64,000 bases of DNA. Origin: DATDAH01 sp963792205 (GTDB lineage Bacteria; Actinomycetota; Acidimicrobiia; Acidimicrobiales; DATDAH01). Both the position numbers and the translations under genes were made by a program. Below the pieces are notes generated by a model. The model was given only the letters and a program-made list of their open reading frames with translations, did no database searches and was not told the origin of the DNA. Location: NCBI GenBank assembly GCA_963792205.1, contig CAWBVI010000005.1, positions 62,001 to 126,000 of the forward strand, read 5' to 3'. Positions 35,470 through 43,547 of the stretch are shown here, in pieces (position 1 is the stretch's first letter; every line of letters begins with the position of its first letter).

Positions 35470-35907
35470 ATGACGCCGGAGCGCATGGTCCGGGTGGCCC
35501 TCGGCCTGCTGACGGTCGTGGCCCTGCAGGTCGGTCTGTGGGCCACGTTCGCCCCGAGAGCGTTCTACGACGACTTCCCGGGGGCGGGGCGGATCTGGGT
35601 GGCGGCCGACGGGCCGTACAACGAGCACCTCGTGCGGGACGTCGGCGAGCTCAACCTGGCCCTCGCCGTGGTGACGATCGTCGCCCTGGTGACCCTGGGG
35701 CGCACGGTCGTCATGGCCGTCGCCGGCGCTTGGATCGTCTACAGCGTGCCGCACTGGATCTACCACCTGCGCCACCTGGACCCGTACGAGGGCGTCGACG
35801 CCGTCGCCGTGCCGGTGACCCTGGGTCTGGCCGTGCTCGTCGCCGGCCTGGTGGGGTGGACGGCCTGGCGGGACCCGGACTTCGGCGGCGCTACGAGAAC
35901 TCGGTGA
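35470..35907 (+). CDS. Small four-helix membrane protein
   Basis: The 145-residue protein has four hydrophobic segments (about 8-28, 58-78, 80-98, 115-135) and a short loop FYDDFPGAGRIWVAADGPYNEHL between helices 1 and 2 that may face outside. It resembles uncharacterised actinobacterial membrane proteins of the DoxX/DUF4345-like size class, but no motif proves it. Start ATG at 35470. The following 172 bases up to 36079 hold no gene. They include a more AT-rich stretch (CATAACTTTACATAACGAGG, 35969-35988) of unknown significance. Confidence 0.65.
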   Translation: MTPERMVRVALGLLTVVALQVGLWATFAPRAFYDDFPGAGRIWVAADGPYNEHLVRDVGELNLALAVVTIVALVTLGRTVVMAVAGAWIVYSVPHWIYHLRHLDPYEGVDAVAVPVTLGLAVLVAGLVGWTAWRDPDFGGATRTR

Positions 35908-36079
35908 GCTCTCTCGGGCTACGGCGATCGGGGAGAGTGTGCCCCAGACCGCCGATTGCCGTTCGATCCCCATAACTTTACATAACGAGGATTACCGGCG
36001 GGCGGTGCGGCGCCGAACGGCCGGCGTTCGACCGTTCTGGCGCCCGATCTCCCGGTCAGGCCGTCCTTAGGGCGGAGAA

Positions 36080-36997
36080 TCAGGCGCCAGAACCGGAGCG
36101 GAGCTTGCGGATGCGCCAGCCGGCGGCGCCGAAGAGGCCCAGCAGGACCGCGAAGGCCAGCCAGGTCCGGGCGTTGCCGCCGCCGTCGCCGTCCTCGAGC
36201 GGCGTGCGGGCCGCGGTCTCGTCGCCGTCGAGGGCCTCGGGATCGTCGGTGCCGTCACCGGGGGAGGGTCCACTCCCCTCCTCGTCGCCCCCAGGCCTCC
36301 CCTCCCCTGCCTGCGTGGTCGTCGGCGCCACGGTCGTGGCAGAACTGCCCGGCTCCGCGGAGCCTCCAGGCGCTCCCGGGGCACCACCCGTGACCCCGCC
36401 GGTGGAACCGGTGCCACCGTTGTCGGGGTTGCCGGCAGGGCCTCCCCCGGGCCGGCCACCGTTCGACGGTGGCCGCGTGGTCGACGTGGTCGTCGTCGGC
36501 GGCGGCTGGAGCGGACAGACGGAGGCGAAGGACCGGAACCCCGGAGCGGCCCCGGTCCCCCAGCGCCAACCCTCGACGTCGCCGTTCGTGACCGACGTGC
36601 TGCCCGCCCCGGCGGACGAGTAGGTGAACCCGCCGGCACCGGCGTCCGCGCGGTGGTACGCCCAGTAGTTCGGGGCCTGGCAGGTCAGGCAGCTGGAGTC
36701 GGCGGGGCAGCCGACGCCGTTCAGGCCGCAGACGGCACCACCCTGACCGGAGAAGGCCCGGACCACGGGCGCCACGCCGGCCAGCTCCAGGGCCTGGAGA
36801 CCGCTCACGGAATCCGACGAGAACGTGATGCACCGGGCCACCACGCCCGAACCGGTGTCGACGACGACCGCAGCCCGGTTCGCGCCCTGCGCCTCCGGCG
36901 CGGGCTCGCTGTAGGCCGAGCCGACCATGCCGGCCACCGCGAGGGCACCCACGAGGGCACCGGCCACGGCGGCCCGCACGGTCGACGGGGAGATCAC
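36080..36997 (-). CDS. Membrane-anchored DUF4430/transcobalamin beta-domain-like protein
   Basis: The 305-residue protein has an N-terminal signal (about 1-30), then a domain of about 110 residues with the DUF4430-like order: VSGLQALELAGV (helix), GGAVCGLNGVGCPADSSC, NYWAYHRADAGAGGFTYSS and GAGSTSVTNGDVEGWRWGTG. This domain type forms the beta half of animal intrinsic factor and transcobalamin. A long Gly/Pro/Thr-rich spacer leads to a C-terminal membrane helix (about 278-297) and a basic tail. It is coupled to the upstream barrel/SLH gene (GTGA overlap), which is under a cobalamin riboswitch. I infer a surface cobalamin-binding partner; ligand binding is not shown by sequence. Confidence 0.75.
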   Translation of the reverse strand: MISPSTVRAAVAGALVGALAVAGMVGSAYSEPAPEAQGANRAAVVVDTGSGVVARCITFSSDSVSGLQALELAGVAPVVRAFSGQGGAVCGLNGVGCPADSSCLTCQAPNYWAYHRADAGAGGFTYSSAGAGSTSVTNGDVEGWRWGTGAAPGFRSFASVCPLQPPPTTTTSTTRPPSNGGRPGGGPAGNPDNGGTGSTGGVTGGAPGAPGGSAEPGSSATTVAPTTTQAGEGRPGGDEEGSGPSPGDGTDDPEALDGDETAARTPLEDGDGGGNARTWLAFAVLLGLFGAAGWRIRKLRSGSGA

Positions 36998-38610
36998 GTC
37001 GGCGGTACGAAGAGGATCGTGGGCGGCAGGGTCGCGCCGTCCTCCCATGCCGCCGGCTCGGCGGCGAGGTTGAACATCCACTGCGCGAAGTGCGCCCTCG
37101 TCACCTGGCCGTTCGGCTGGAAGCGGCCGTTGACGCCCGAGACGATGCCGTTGGCCTTGGCCCAGGTCGCCGCGTCGGCGTACCCGGCGTTCGGCCCGAC
37201 GTCCGAGAAGCCATGGGCGGGCAGCCCGGTCACGTCCGGTGAGCCGGCCGCGGCGTACAGCCACGCCGTCGCTCGCGCCCGGGTCAGGACCTGCAGGGGC
37301 TTGAACCGGCCGGTCAGGCCGGCGACGATCGGGCCGTTCGGGGCGTCACTCACGAAGTCGACCCCCTCCTCGTACCACACCCCGGCCGGGACGTCGTTGA
37401 AGCCGTGCGGATCGCCACCGATGCCGCCGAACACGAGGTTCAGCCACGTGGCCGCCTGGGCCCGGTTCACCGTGTTGGCGCCCCGGAACTCCCCTTGGAT
37501 GCCGGCGACGATGTCCTCGTCGTCGACCCAGCGGGCCCCATCGTCGTACCAGATCCCCGCAGGCACGTCGTCGTAGGTCGACTCGGGTAGGCACCGTCGG
37601 CCGGTGGCGGCCGGGCGGGGCAGCCAGTCGGCGTTGGGCTGGGCCAGGTGGAGGGCCTGGATCGCCTGCGAGGTGGCAAAGGTGTTCACGCCGAACCCGT
37701 CGTTGGGGCTCTCGAAGCGCCCGGCGTGCTCCGGCGGCGTGGTGAGCTGCTCGCCCTGCAGCCACGGCACGGGATCGTGGTCCAGGCTCCCCAACGAGTT
37801 CCCGGCGGCCAGCCAGGCCCACATCGCCAGGGTCGTGGCGTTCGGATCGTCGGAGCCGAACGACTGCCACGCGCCGTTCGCCTGCTGGCCGGCGTCGACG
37901 AACGTCGCCGCCGAGGTGATCACCGACTCACTCGTCGGGATGCCGGCGGCGCGCAGGGTCATCACCGCGAAGCCGGTGGTGTCGAGGTCCGCCGCGTTGG
38001 TCGGGCCGGGGTCACCGTCGAAGCTCCAGCCTCCACCCGGCTTGGCCGCCTCACAGATGATCTGCACGTCCCGCTGGTGCACGTTGTGGCCCAACTCGGC
38101 CTCGGCGAGACGACCGAACAGGAACCCGTTGAACAGGCCGGGGCTGATGGTGTCGAGGGACGCCGTGAGGTCGACCTCCGAACCCACGGAGTCACCTTCA
38201 GGATCGAAGGCCGTGGGATCGAACCCGAACGGCGCGGCGACGAGCAGGATCAGCTTCGCCTTCTGCTCAGGCGGCACGGGGCCGACACCCGTGAGGTCCC
38301 CGTCGACCCAGTCGTCGACCCACTCCAGGCCGGTGCGGCCGCCGTTGTCCACGGCGTTGGCCGCGGCGACGGCCTCCGCCGTCGACCACGTCCCCGTGGT
38401 CTGGGCGTTGGTGGCGATCGCCAGCAGGGCGTCGGGCGTCTCGAAGCCGGCGAAGTTCGCCAGCTCGAAGCCGCCGTCGGTTTCCTGCACGCTGTCGAGC
38501 CAGGCGATCCCGGCATTGGTGACCGAGTCGGCACCGGCCCCGGGCGCGAGCGCCCCGAGGACGAGCAGCAGGGTGAGAAGGCCGGCACAGGCCAGCCGGA
38601 GAGCACGCAT
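36994..38610 (-). CDS. Secreted alpha/alpha-barrel (prenyltransferase-repeat) protein with three SLH domains
   Basis: The 538-residue protein has a signal peptide (about 1-27, ending GAGAD), a repeat region (about 30-335) with internal copies of W(L)DSVQETDGGFE, PGGGWSFDG and QQANGAWQSFG typical of prenyltransferase/squalene-cyclase alpha/alpha barrels, and three SLH repeats (YDDVPAGIWYDDGARW, FNDVPAGVWYEEGVDF, FSDVGPNAGYADAATW). This barrel class is also the alpha half of intrinsic factor and transcobalamin. SLH repeats would fix it to the cell wall. The start ATG is preceded by GGAGG. A cobalamin riboswitch and hairpin lie upstream, so it is B12-regulated. Enzymatic residues of terpene cyclases are absent, and binding is more likely. 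Confidence 0.85.
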   Translation of the reverse strand: MRALRLACAGLLTLLLVLGALAPGAGADSVTNAGIAWLDSVQETDGGFELANFAGFETPDALLAIATNAQTTGTWSTAEAVAAANAVDNGGRTGLEWVDDWVDGDLTGVGPVPPEQKAKLILLVAAPFGFDPTAFDPEGDSVGSEVDLTASLDTISPGLFNGFLFGRLAEAELGHNVHQRDVQIICEAAKPGGGWSFDGDPGPTNAADLDTTGFAVMTLRAAGIPTSESVITSAATFVDAGQQANGAWQSFGSDDPNATTLAMWAWLAAGNSLGSLDHDPVPWLQGEQLTTPPEHAGRFESPNDGFGVNTFATSQAIQALHLAQPNADWLPRPAATGRRCLPESTYDDVPAGIWYDDGARWVDDEDIVAGIQGEFRGANTVNRAQAATWLNLVFGGIGGDPHGFNDVPAGVWYEEGVDFVSDAPNGPIVAGLTGRFKPLQVLTRARATAWLYAAAGSPDVTGLPAHGFSDVGPNAGYADAATWAKANGIVSGVNGRFQPNGQVTRAHFAQWMFNLAAEPAAWEDGATLPPTILFVPPT

Positions 38611-38629
38611 GGCTCCACCTCCGTCGGGC

Positions 38630-38685
38630 CCCGTTCCGCGGGGGCCCTTCTGGGGCACCACTCCCTGGGTGGCACCCGGAACGGG
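38630..38685 (-). promoter_or_regulatory. Expression-platform hairpin of the cobalamin riboswitch
   Basis: Nine-base arms CCCGTTCCG and CGGAACGGG (plus-strand positions 38630-38638 and 38677-38685) enclose a second imperfect stem. The hairpin lies between the riboswitch core and the GGAGG ribosome site at 38613-38622, so ligand-dependent folding could control transcription or ribosome access. The switching mechanism is inferred. Confidence 0.5.
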
Positions 38686-38705
38686 CGTCGGCGAACCGAC
38701 GGGAG

Positions 38706-38815
38706 TGGCGGGCATCCTGGCTCACGACCCGTGGGTCGCTCACAGTTGCGGGTCAGCGTCGGTCTCGCACCGACTTCCCCCACCCCGGCGATGATGCTGC
38801 CGGGACCACCCACGA
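38706..38815 (-). promoter_or_regulatory. Cobalamin riboswitch
   Basis: On the minus strand the conserved core is GGGGGAAGTCGGTGCGAGAC, then CCGACGCTGACCCGCAACTG, then TGAGCG, a variable stem (CGACCCACGGGTCG) and AGCCAGGATGCCCGCC. These match the cobalamin (B12) element: GGTG-A-CCG, the CCCGC-ACTGT kernel and the AGCCAGGA-CC B12 box. It ends about 96 bases before the ATG of the barrel/SLH gene. No similar core is seen upstream of the divergent ECF genes. Bound adenosylcobalamin or a related cobamide is expected to repress the downstream two-gene unit. Confidence 0.9.
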
Positions 38816-38906
38816 CGTCCGAGCCGCGGGCGACCGCTCCGGGCGGGCACGGTACGCGGTCAGGGGCGCGAGCGTCAACCAGCGTCGCACGGCATCCTTG
38901 GCCGCC

Positions 38907-39959
38907 GTGACCCCGCGACTGCACGCCGTGACCTGGCTGGCGTGGGCCCTGGCCGCCGTGGTCATGGTGCAGCTCGCGCCCAGCCCCTTCTACGTGACCC
39001 TCGTCCTGGCCGCCAGCGCCCTGGTGACGGCGGCGCACCGCACCAGCGACAACGGCGCCTTCCGGCTCCTCGTGCTCGCCGGCGTCGCGATGGCGCTCAT
39101 CCGCGTGGTCCTGACCGCGCTGACCACCCACGGCGTCGGCACGGTGTTGTTCACCCTGCCCGAGGCCACCCTGCCCCGCCTGCTCGGCGGGTTCGCGGTC
39201 GGCGGGACGATCGAGCGCGAGGTGGTGCTCCAGTCCATGGCCGAGGGCTACGCCATCGTCGCCCTCCTGGCCGTGTTCGGCGCGTTCAACAGCGTGGTCT
39301 CTCACCACGAGCTCCTGGGCAGCGCGCCTCGGGCGTTCCACGAGGCCGGGCTGGTCGTGACCATCGCCGCCGCGTTCGTACCGGCCACCGTGGCGTCCTG
39401 GCGGGCGGCCCGCGAGGCCGACCAGGCTCGGACCGGCGGTGTCGTGCACCGGCGGGGGCGCATCGGACGCACCGTGGTCCCGGTGCTGGAGACCGGGCTC
39501 GAGCGGTCGTTGCGCCTGGCCGACTCCATGGACTCCCGGGGCTTCGCCCGCCACCCGCCCGGACCCGCGGACTCCGCCTCGGCGTGGGGAGCGCTGCTCG
39601 CCCTGGTCGCGCTCGGCGGCTCCTTCGTCGCCCTCATCGGCCGCCGGGGAGCGCTGGCGGCGGGGCTGGCCGCGGCCGGCACGCTCCTGCTGGTCGCGTC
39701 CGTCGCCCTCGCCTCCAAGGCATCGCCCCGGGTGCGGTACCGGCCCCGGGCCCTCACCGTCGACGACCTCGTCGTCCTCGGCACGACGGCCGTCGGCGTC
39801 AGCCTCGTGATCGCGGCGTCGGCCGGCGGTGACGGCACCCTCGGCTGGTCGGCCACGCCCCTCCAGTCGCCCTCCCTCGCCGCGATGCCCACCGTCGGGT
39901 TCCTGCTCCTCGCCGTGCCCGCCCTCCTCCCCACCCGGTCGGAGCCGGCGTTCGCATGA
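38907..39959 (+). CDS. ECF transporter transmembrane (T) component
   Basis: The 350-residue protein has about 6-8 hydrophobic helices. The conserved coupling helices of EcfT/CbiQ are recognisable around GLERSLRLADSMDSRGFARHP (about 193-213), where the Ser-x-Asp-x-Arg-Gly motif contacts the ATPases. It forms the scaffold of a vitamin or cobalt ECF importer with the ATPase and S components that follow. GTG at 38907 is preferred; an in-frame TTG lies at 38898. The stop overlaps the ATPase ATG (ATGA). It is divergent from the riboswitch-controlled pair. Confidence 0.85.
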   Translation: MTPRLHAVTWLAWALAAVVMVQLAPSPFYVTLVLAASALVTAAHRTSDNGAFRLLVLAGVAMALIRVVLTALTTHGVGTVLFTLPEATLPRLLGGFAVGGTIEREVVLQSMAEGYAIVALLAVFGAFNSVVSHHELLGSAPRAFHEAGLVVTIAAAFVPATVASWRAAREADQARTGGVVHRRGRIGRTVVPVLETGLERSLRLADSMDSRGFARHPPGPADSASAWGALLALVALGGSFVALIGRRGALAAGLAAAGTLLLVASVALASKASPRVRYRPRALTVDDLVVLGTTAVGVSLVIAASAGGDGTLGWSATPLQSPSLAAMPTVGFLLLAVPALLPTRSEPAFA

Positions 39960-41515
39960 GTGAAGGCGTCCGCTTCGAGGGGGTCGGCTTCGCCTACGAC
40001 GAGGCCGAGCCCGCGCTGGTCGCGGTCGACCTCGCGGTCGAACCGGGCGAGGTCCTGCTCGTGGTCGGCCCTTCGGGGTCGGGCAAGAGCACCTTGCTCC
40101 GGGCGGTCAACGGGCTCGTGCCCCACGCCACCGGGGGACGCCTCGACGGCACCGTCGTCGTCGCCGGGCGGCGCACCCATGAGCACCGACCTCGAGATCT
40201 CGCCGATGTCGTGGGCTTCGTCCACCAGGATCCCGAGGCCCAGTTCGTGGTCGACGAGGTGGAGCACGACATCGCCTTCGCTCTCGAGAACCTCGGCCTC
40301 GACGCCCCCGCCATGCGCCGGCGGGTCGAGGAGGTGCTCGACGCCCTCGGCATCGCCCACCTGCGCCACCGCTCCCCCGCCACCCTCTCCGGCGGTGAGC
40401 GGCAACGGGCCGCGGTCGCCGGGGCGCTGGCCGCGGCGCCGGCCGTGTTGGTGCTCGACGAGCCGACCAGCGAGCTCGATCCCCAGGGCGCCGACGACGT
40501 CCTCGCCGCCCTCACCCGGCTCAACGCCGACCTGGGCACCACGATCCTGCTCGCGGAGCACCGCCTCGAGCGCGCCGCGCCGCTGGCCGACCGGGCGGTC
40601 CGCCTGGACCACGGTCACCTCTTCGGTCCCCAGTCCGTGCCGGAGCTCCTCGCCCGCTACGACGGCGCCCCTCCGGTGACCCATCTCGGCCACCTCCTGG
40701 GCTGGGATCCTCCTCCCCTGACCGTGCGCGACGCCCGCCGCCTGGTCGGCTCCACCCCGGTGCCCGACGCGCCGTCGCCGCCGGCCGATCCGCCAGCGGC
40801 GGGCGACGCCCTCGTGCGCGTCGACGGCCTGCAGGTCCGTCTCGGCGGCCAGGCCGTGCTCCGCGCCGTGGCCCTCGAGGTGGATCGCGGCGAGGTGATC
40901 GCCCTGCTCGGTCGCAACGGATCGGGCAAGACGACCCTCCTGCGCGCGGTGGCCGGGCTCCAGGAGGCCGACCGGGGCACCATCACCGCCGACGCCCGCA
41001 TCGCCTACCTGCCCCAGGACCCCAACGCGCTGCTCTTCGCGCCGACCGTGCGATCCGAGCTCGAGCACACGCTCCGGCTGCTCGGCCGTCCGGACGACGG
41101 GACCGTGAGCCGCTGGTTGGACCGACTGGGGCTGCTGGACCTGGCCGATCGCCATCCCCGGTCGTTGTCGGCCGGGCAGCGTCAGCGGGTGGCCATCGGC
41201 GCCGTGGCCGTCGGTGGCGCCGAGGTCCTGCTCCTCGACGAGCCGACGCGGGGCATCGACCCGCCGTCGGCCGCCGCACTCGAGCGGGCGGTGGGCGAAC
41301 ACGCCGCCGAGGGCGGCGCGGTGGTCCTGGCCACCCACGACGTGGAGCTCGCCGCTCGGTGTGCGACCCGGGCGGTGGTGCTCGGCGACGGCGAGGTCGT
41401 GGCCGCCGGCGCCGCCCGCGAGGTGCTCGCCGGGTCGCTCTTCGCTCCGCAGGTCCTGCGGGTCCTGCCGCCGTTCCTCACCGTGGCCGAAGTGGCCAGC
41501 GCGGTGCGACGATGA
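39956..41515 (+). CDS. ECF transporter ATPase, two fused ABC domains (A-A')
   Basis: The 519-residue protein carries two ABC ATPase domains in one chain. Domain 1 has Walker A GPSGSGKST (38-46), Q-loop FVHQDPEAQF, signature LSGGERQR and Walker B VLVLDEPTSELDP. Domain 2 has Walker A GRNGSGKTT (about 319-327), Q-loop YLPQDP, signature LSAGQRQR and Walker B LLLDEPTRGIDPP, followed by a switch His in ATHDVEL. Fusion of the two EcfA subunits is common in actinobacteria. It powers import through the T component with the S component downstream. Both stop-start overlaps mean strict operon structure. Confidence 0.93.
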   Translation: MSEGVRFEGVGFAYDEAEPALVAVDLAVEPGEVLLVVGPSGSGKSTLLRAVNGLVPHATGGRLDGTVVVAGRRTHEHRPRDLADVVGFVHQDPEAQFVVDEVEHDIAFALENLGLDAPAMRRRVEEVLDALGIAHLRHRSPATLSGGERQRAAVAGALAAAPAVLVLDEPTSELDPQGADDVLAALTRLNADLGTTILLAEHRLERAAPLADRAVRLDHGHLFGPQSVPELLARYDGAPPVTHLGHLLGWDPPPLTVRDARRLVGSTPVPDAPSPPADPPAAGDALVRVDGLQVRLGGQAVLRAVALEVDRGEVIALLGRNGSGKTTLLRAVAGLQEADRGTITADARIAYLPQDPNALLFAPTVRSELEHTLRLLGRPDDGTVSRWLDRLGLLDLADRHPRSLSAGQRQRVAIGAVAVGGAEVLLLDEPTRGIDPPSAAALERAVGEHAAEGGAVVLATHDVELAARCATRAVVLGDGEVVAAGAAREVLAGSLFAPQVLRVLPPFLTVAEVASAVRR

Positions 41516-42432
41516 CCTCGGTCCCGGGTCCGGCCCTCCGCTCCCCCGGCGGGCCACCGGCCGTCGTCTTCTACCTGCTCCTCGTCGCGGTCGGCCTCGG
41601 CGCCTTCCTGTACCCGTTCTGGTTGCCGGCCGAGACCGCCTTCAGCGAGGCCCACGCGGCGGACGCGCCCTTCGTGGCGGCCGTCGTCGGCCTCCTCGCC
41701 GTGCTCGCCATCGCCCTCGAGGTGCGCCGGGGCACCACCACCGGGGCGACGATCGCCGTCCTGGCGGTGCTCTCCGCCATGGCCGGCGTCCTCCGGCTGA
41801 TCGACCTGCCCGGTGGCGGGTCGGGGATCTTCTTCCTGATCGTCCTGGCCGGAGCCGCCTACGGCCCCCGATTCGGCCTGCTCCTCGGGCTGGGGGCGAT
41901 GGCGACCTCCGCGCTGGTCACCGGTGGGATGGGGCCCTGGCTCCCGTTCCAGATGCTGGCGCTGGCCTGGATGGGCGCGGGGGCCGGCTTCGTCGGCCGG
42001 GTCACCCGTCGCCTCCCCGCTCACCTCGAGGTGGTGGCGCTGGCGGCCTACGGCTGGATCTGGGGCTTCCTCTACGGGGCGATCATGAACATCTGGTTCT
42101 GGCCCTATCTGGCGGGCCAGGGCGCGCTGGCCTGGGAGCCGGGTCTCGGCCTGGCGGGCACGCTGGACCGCTACTGGGCCTTCTACACGGTGACGTCGCT
42201 GGCATGGGACGCCGCCGCAGCCTTCACCAACGCGGTGCTGATCCTCTTGACCGGCCGCGTCGCCCTGCGGTCCTTCCGGCGCTTCGAGTCGCGCCTCCGG
42301 GTGGGATCGACGCCGCTAGATGTTGGCGGGAGCGCGCAGGATGCGCACCCCGCCGCCCACGCCGACGACGAGGATGGCGCCGAGGACGAGCAGGGACGGG
42401 GCGAAGGGCAGCAGACCCTCCTCCTCGGGTAG
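41512..42432 (+). CDS. ECF transporter substrate-binding (S) component, possibly CbrT-like
   Basis: The protein has about 270-306 residues with six or more membrane helices between residues 18 and 255, and helix caps such as GPRFGLLLGLGAMATSALVTGG and YGWIWGFLYGAIMN typical of ECF S components. It is coupled to the ATPase gene (ATGA). The flanking cobalamin riboswitch and barrel/DUF4430 genes suggest cobalamin or a precursor as substrate. The last ~37 residues as written look non-coding and overlap the next gene. Dropping one base of the GGG run near 42300 would end it at a TAG at 42317-42319 with tail SRLRWDRRR, sharing a CTAG with the convergent gene. That end is more plausible. Confidence 0.75.
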   Translation: MTSVPGPALRSPGGPPAVVFYLLLVAVGLGAFLYPFWLPAETAFSEAHAADAPFVAAVVGLLAVLAIALEVRRGTTTGATIAVLAVLSAMAGVLRLIDLPGGGSGIFFLIVLAGAAYGPRFGLLLGLGAMATSALVTGGMGPWLPFQMLALAWMGAGAGFVGRVTRRLPAHLEVVALAAYGWIWGFLYGAIMNIWFWPYLAGQGALAWEPGLGLAGTLDRYWAFYTVTSLAWDAAAAFTNAVLILLTGRVALRSFRRFESRLRVGSTPLDVGGSAQDAHPAAHADDEDGAEDEQGRGEGQQTLLLG

Positions 42433-43431
42433 GCAGGCCGTCGGCGCCCGGCCTCGGGGCAGCCAGCGCCCGCTCAGGGCGTGGACGGCCTCGGTGGCCT
42501 CGGGGACGGGGTCGGCGCCGCCGAAACCACCGTCGTCGACCTGCAGGCCCGCCAGCGCGTCGACGGCGCTCACGCGGCCCGCCTCGAGACCGACCGACGT
42601 CTGCCAGCAGCTGCCCGCCGGGTCGTGGCCCACTGCCCGGATGGCCCGGATGGCCCCGGCCGTGGCGGTTGGCGAGGGGTCGCCCTCGGGACCCGGCCAG
42701 GCCCCGTGCCGGCCCTGGGTGGCACCGACGAAGGCCAGCGCCGAGGTGAGCGTCTCGCTCTCGGGGATGGTGCCGGTGAGCACGAGGAGGTCGACCACCG
42801 CCCCTGTGGTCTTCAGGTCGACGGCGTCGGCATCCTGGTCGCCGAGCGCGTTCCACCCGCCATCGGCCTGCTGAGCGGCCACGACGTCGTCGAGCAGGCC
42901 CTCGGGCAGCGCCGCGCCCGTCGACAGGAGCGCGATGGACAGTTCGACGCGGTCGGCGAAGGCCACGTCCTCGTCGGCCACCCACTCGCTCGCCGGAGCT
43001 ACGAGGTCCCCCAGCGGTCCTTCCGCGGAGAGGTCGAGACCGAGGGGCAGGGCGACGCGGGTGAGCAATCGGGCGGCCACCTCGGGCTGCTCCACCCGGC
43101 GGGCCAGCCGGCGAACGGCGTCGAGCGGGGTGTGGCCGTCGCGCGTCTCCTCGGCTTCGACCCGCTCCACGGCCGCCCGGTTGTCCCAGCCCGCCTCGGT
43201 CTGGGCCGACTCCGCCAGCGCCAGGACGGCGTCGGGGGTCCCCCCACCGGCGATGAAGCCGTCGAAGCCGCCATCCCGGACCTGCTGGCGCCCCAACCAC
43301 CGGACGGTGCGGGCGATGACCTCGTCGGTGGTCGGCACCTCGGCGTCGTCGCCCTCTTCAGCACGCGCCGAGGTGGGCGCCAGCACGGAGAGGCCGAGGA
43401 CGACGAACGTGGCGAGGATTCGGCGGACCAC
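42316..43431 (-). CDS. Secreted alpha/alpha-barrel (prenyltransferase-repeat) protein with C-terminal membrane anchor
   Basis: The 371-residue protein has a signal peptide (about 1-24, ending SARA), then a repeat region with WLGRQQVRDGGFDGF, VVAAQQADGGWNALG, FVGATQGRHGAWPG and GLQVDDGGFGG, the same prenyltransferase/squalene-cyclase-type motifs as the SLH barrel protein. A hydrophobic helix (about 340-362) and a short basic tail end the protein, so it would sit on the outer face of the membrane. The start GTG at 43431 has GGAAG just upstream. It converges with the ECF S gene and is divergent from the diguanylate cyclase. Probably part of the same B12 system; there is no riboswitch in its own upstream region. 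Confidence 0.82.
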   Translation of the reverse strand: MVRRILATFVVLGLSVLAPTSARAEEGDDAEVPTTDEVIARTVRWLGRQQVRDGGFDGFIAGGGTPDAVLALAESAQTEAGWDNRAAVERVEAEETRDGHTPLDAVRRLARRVEQPEVAARLLTRVALPLGLDLSAEGPLGDLVAPASEWVADEDVAFADRVELSIALLSTGAALPEGLLDDVVAAQQADGGWNALGDQDADAVDLKTTGAVVDLLVLTGTIPESETLTSALAFVGATQGRHGAWPGPEGDPSPTATAGAIRAIRAVGHDPAGSCWQTSVGLEAGRVSAVDALAGLQVDDGGFGGADPVPEATEAVHALSGRWLPRGRAPTACLPEEEGLLPFAPSLLVLGAILVVGVGGGVRILRAPANI

Positions 43432-43547
43432 GATCTTCCATCGGCCGTTTGGGGCCGGAATCCAACCTCTTGGCCGCACCGACCACACTCTGTAGTCTTG
43501 GTGACCACAATGCGTGGGCGGACAAGTCTCCCCGGCGGGGCGCGCTG

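Noticed and set aside
43432..43547. A second cobalamin riboswitch between the second barrel gene and the diguanylate cyclase
   Set aside because: No CCCGC-ACTGT kernel or AGCCAGGA box is present on either strand.
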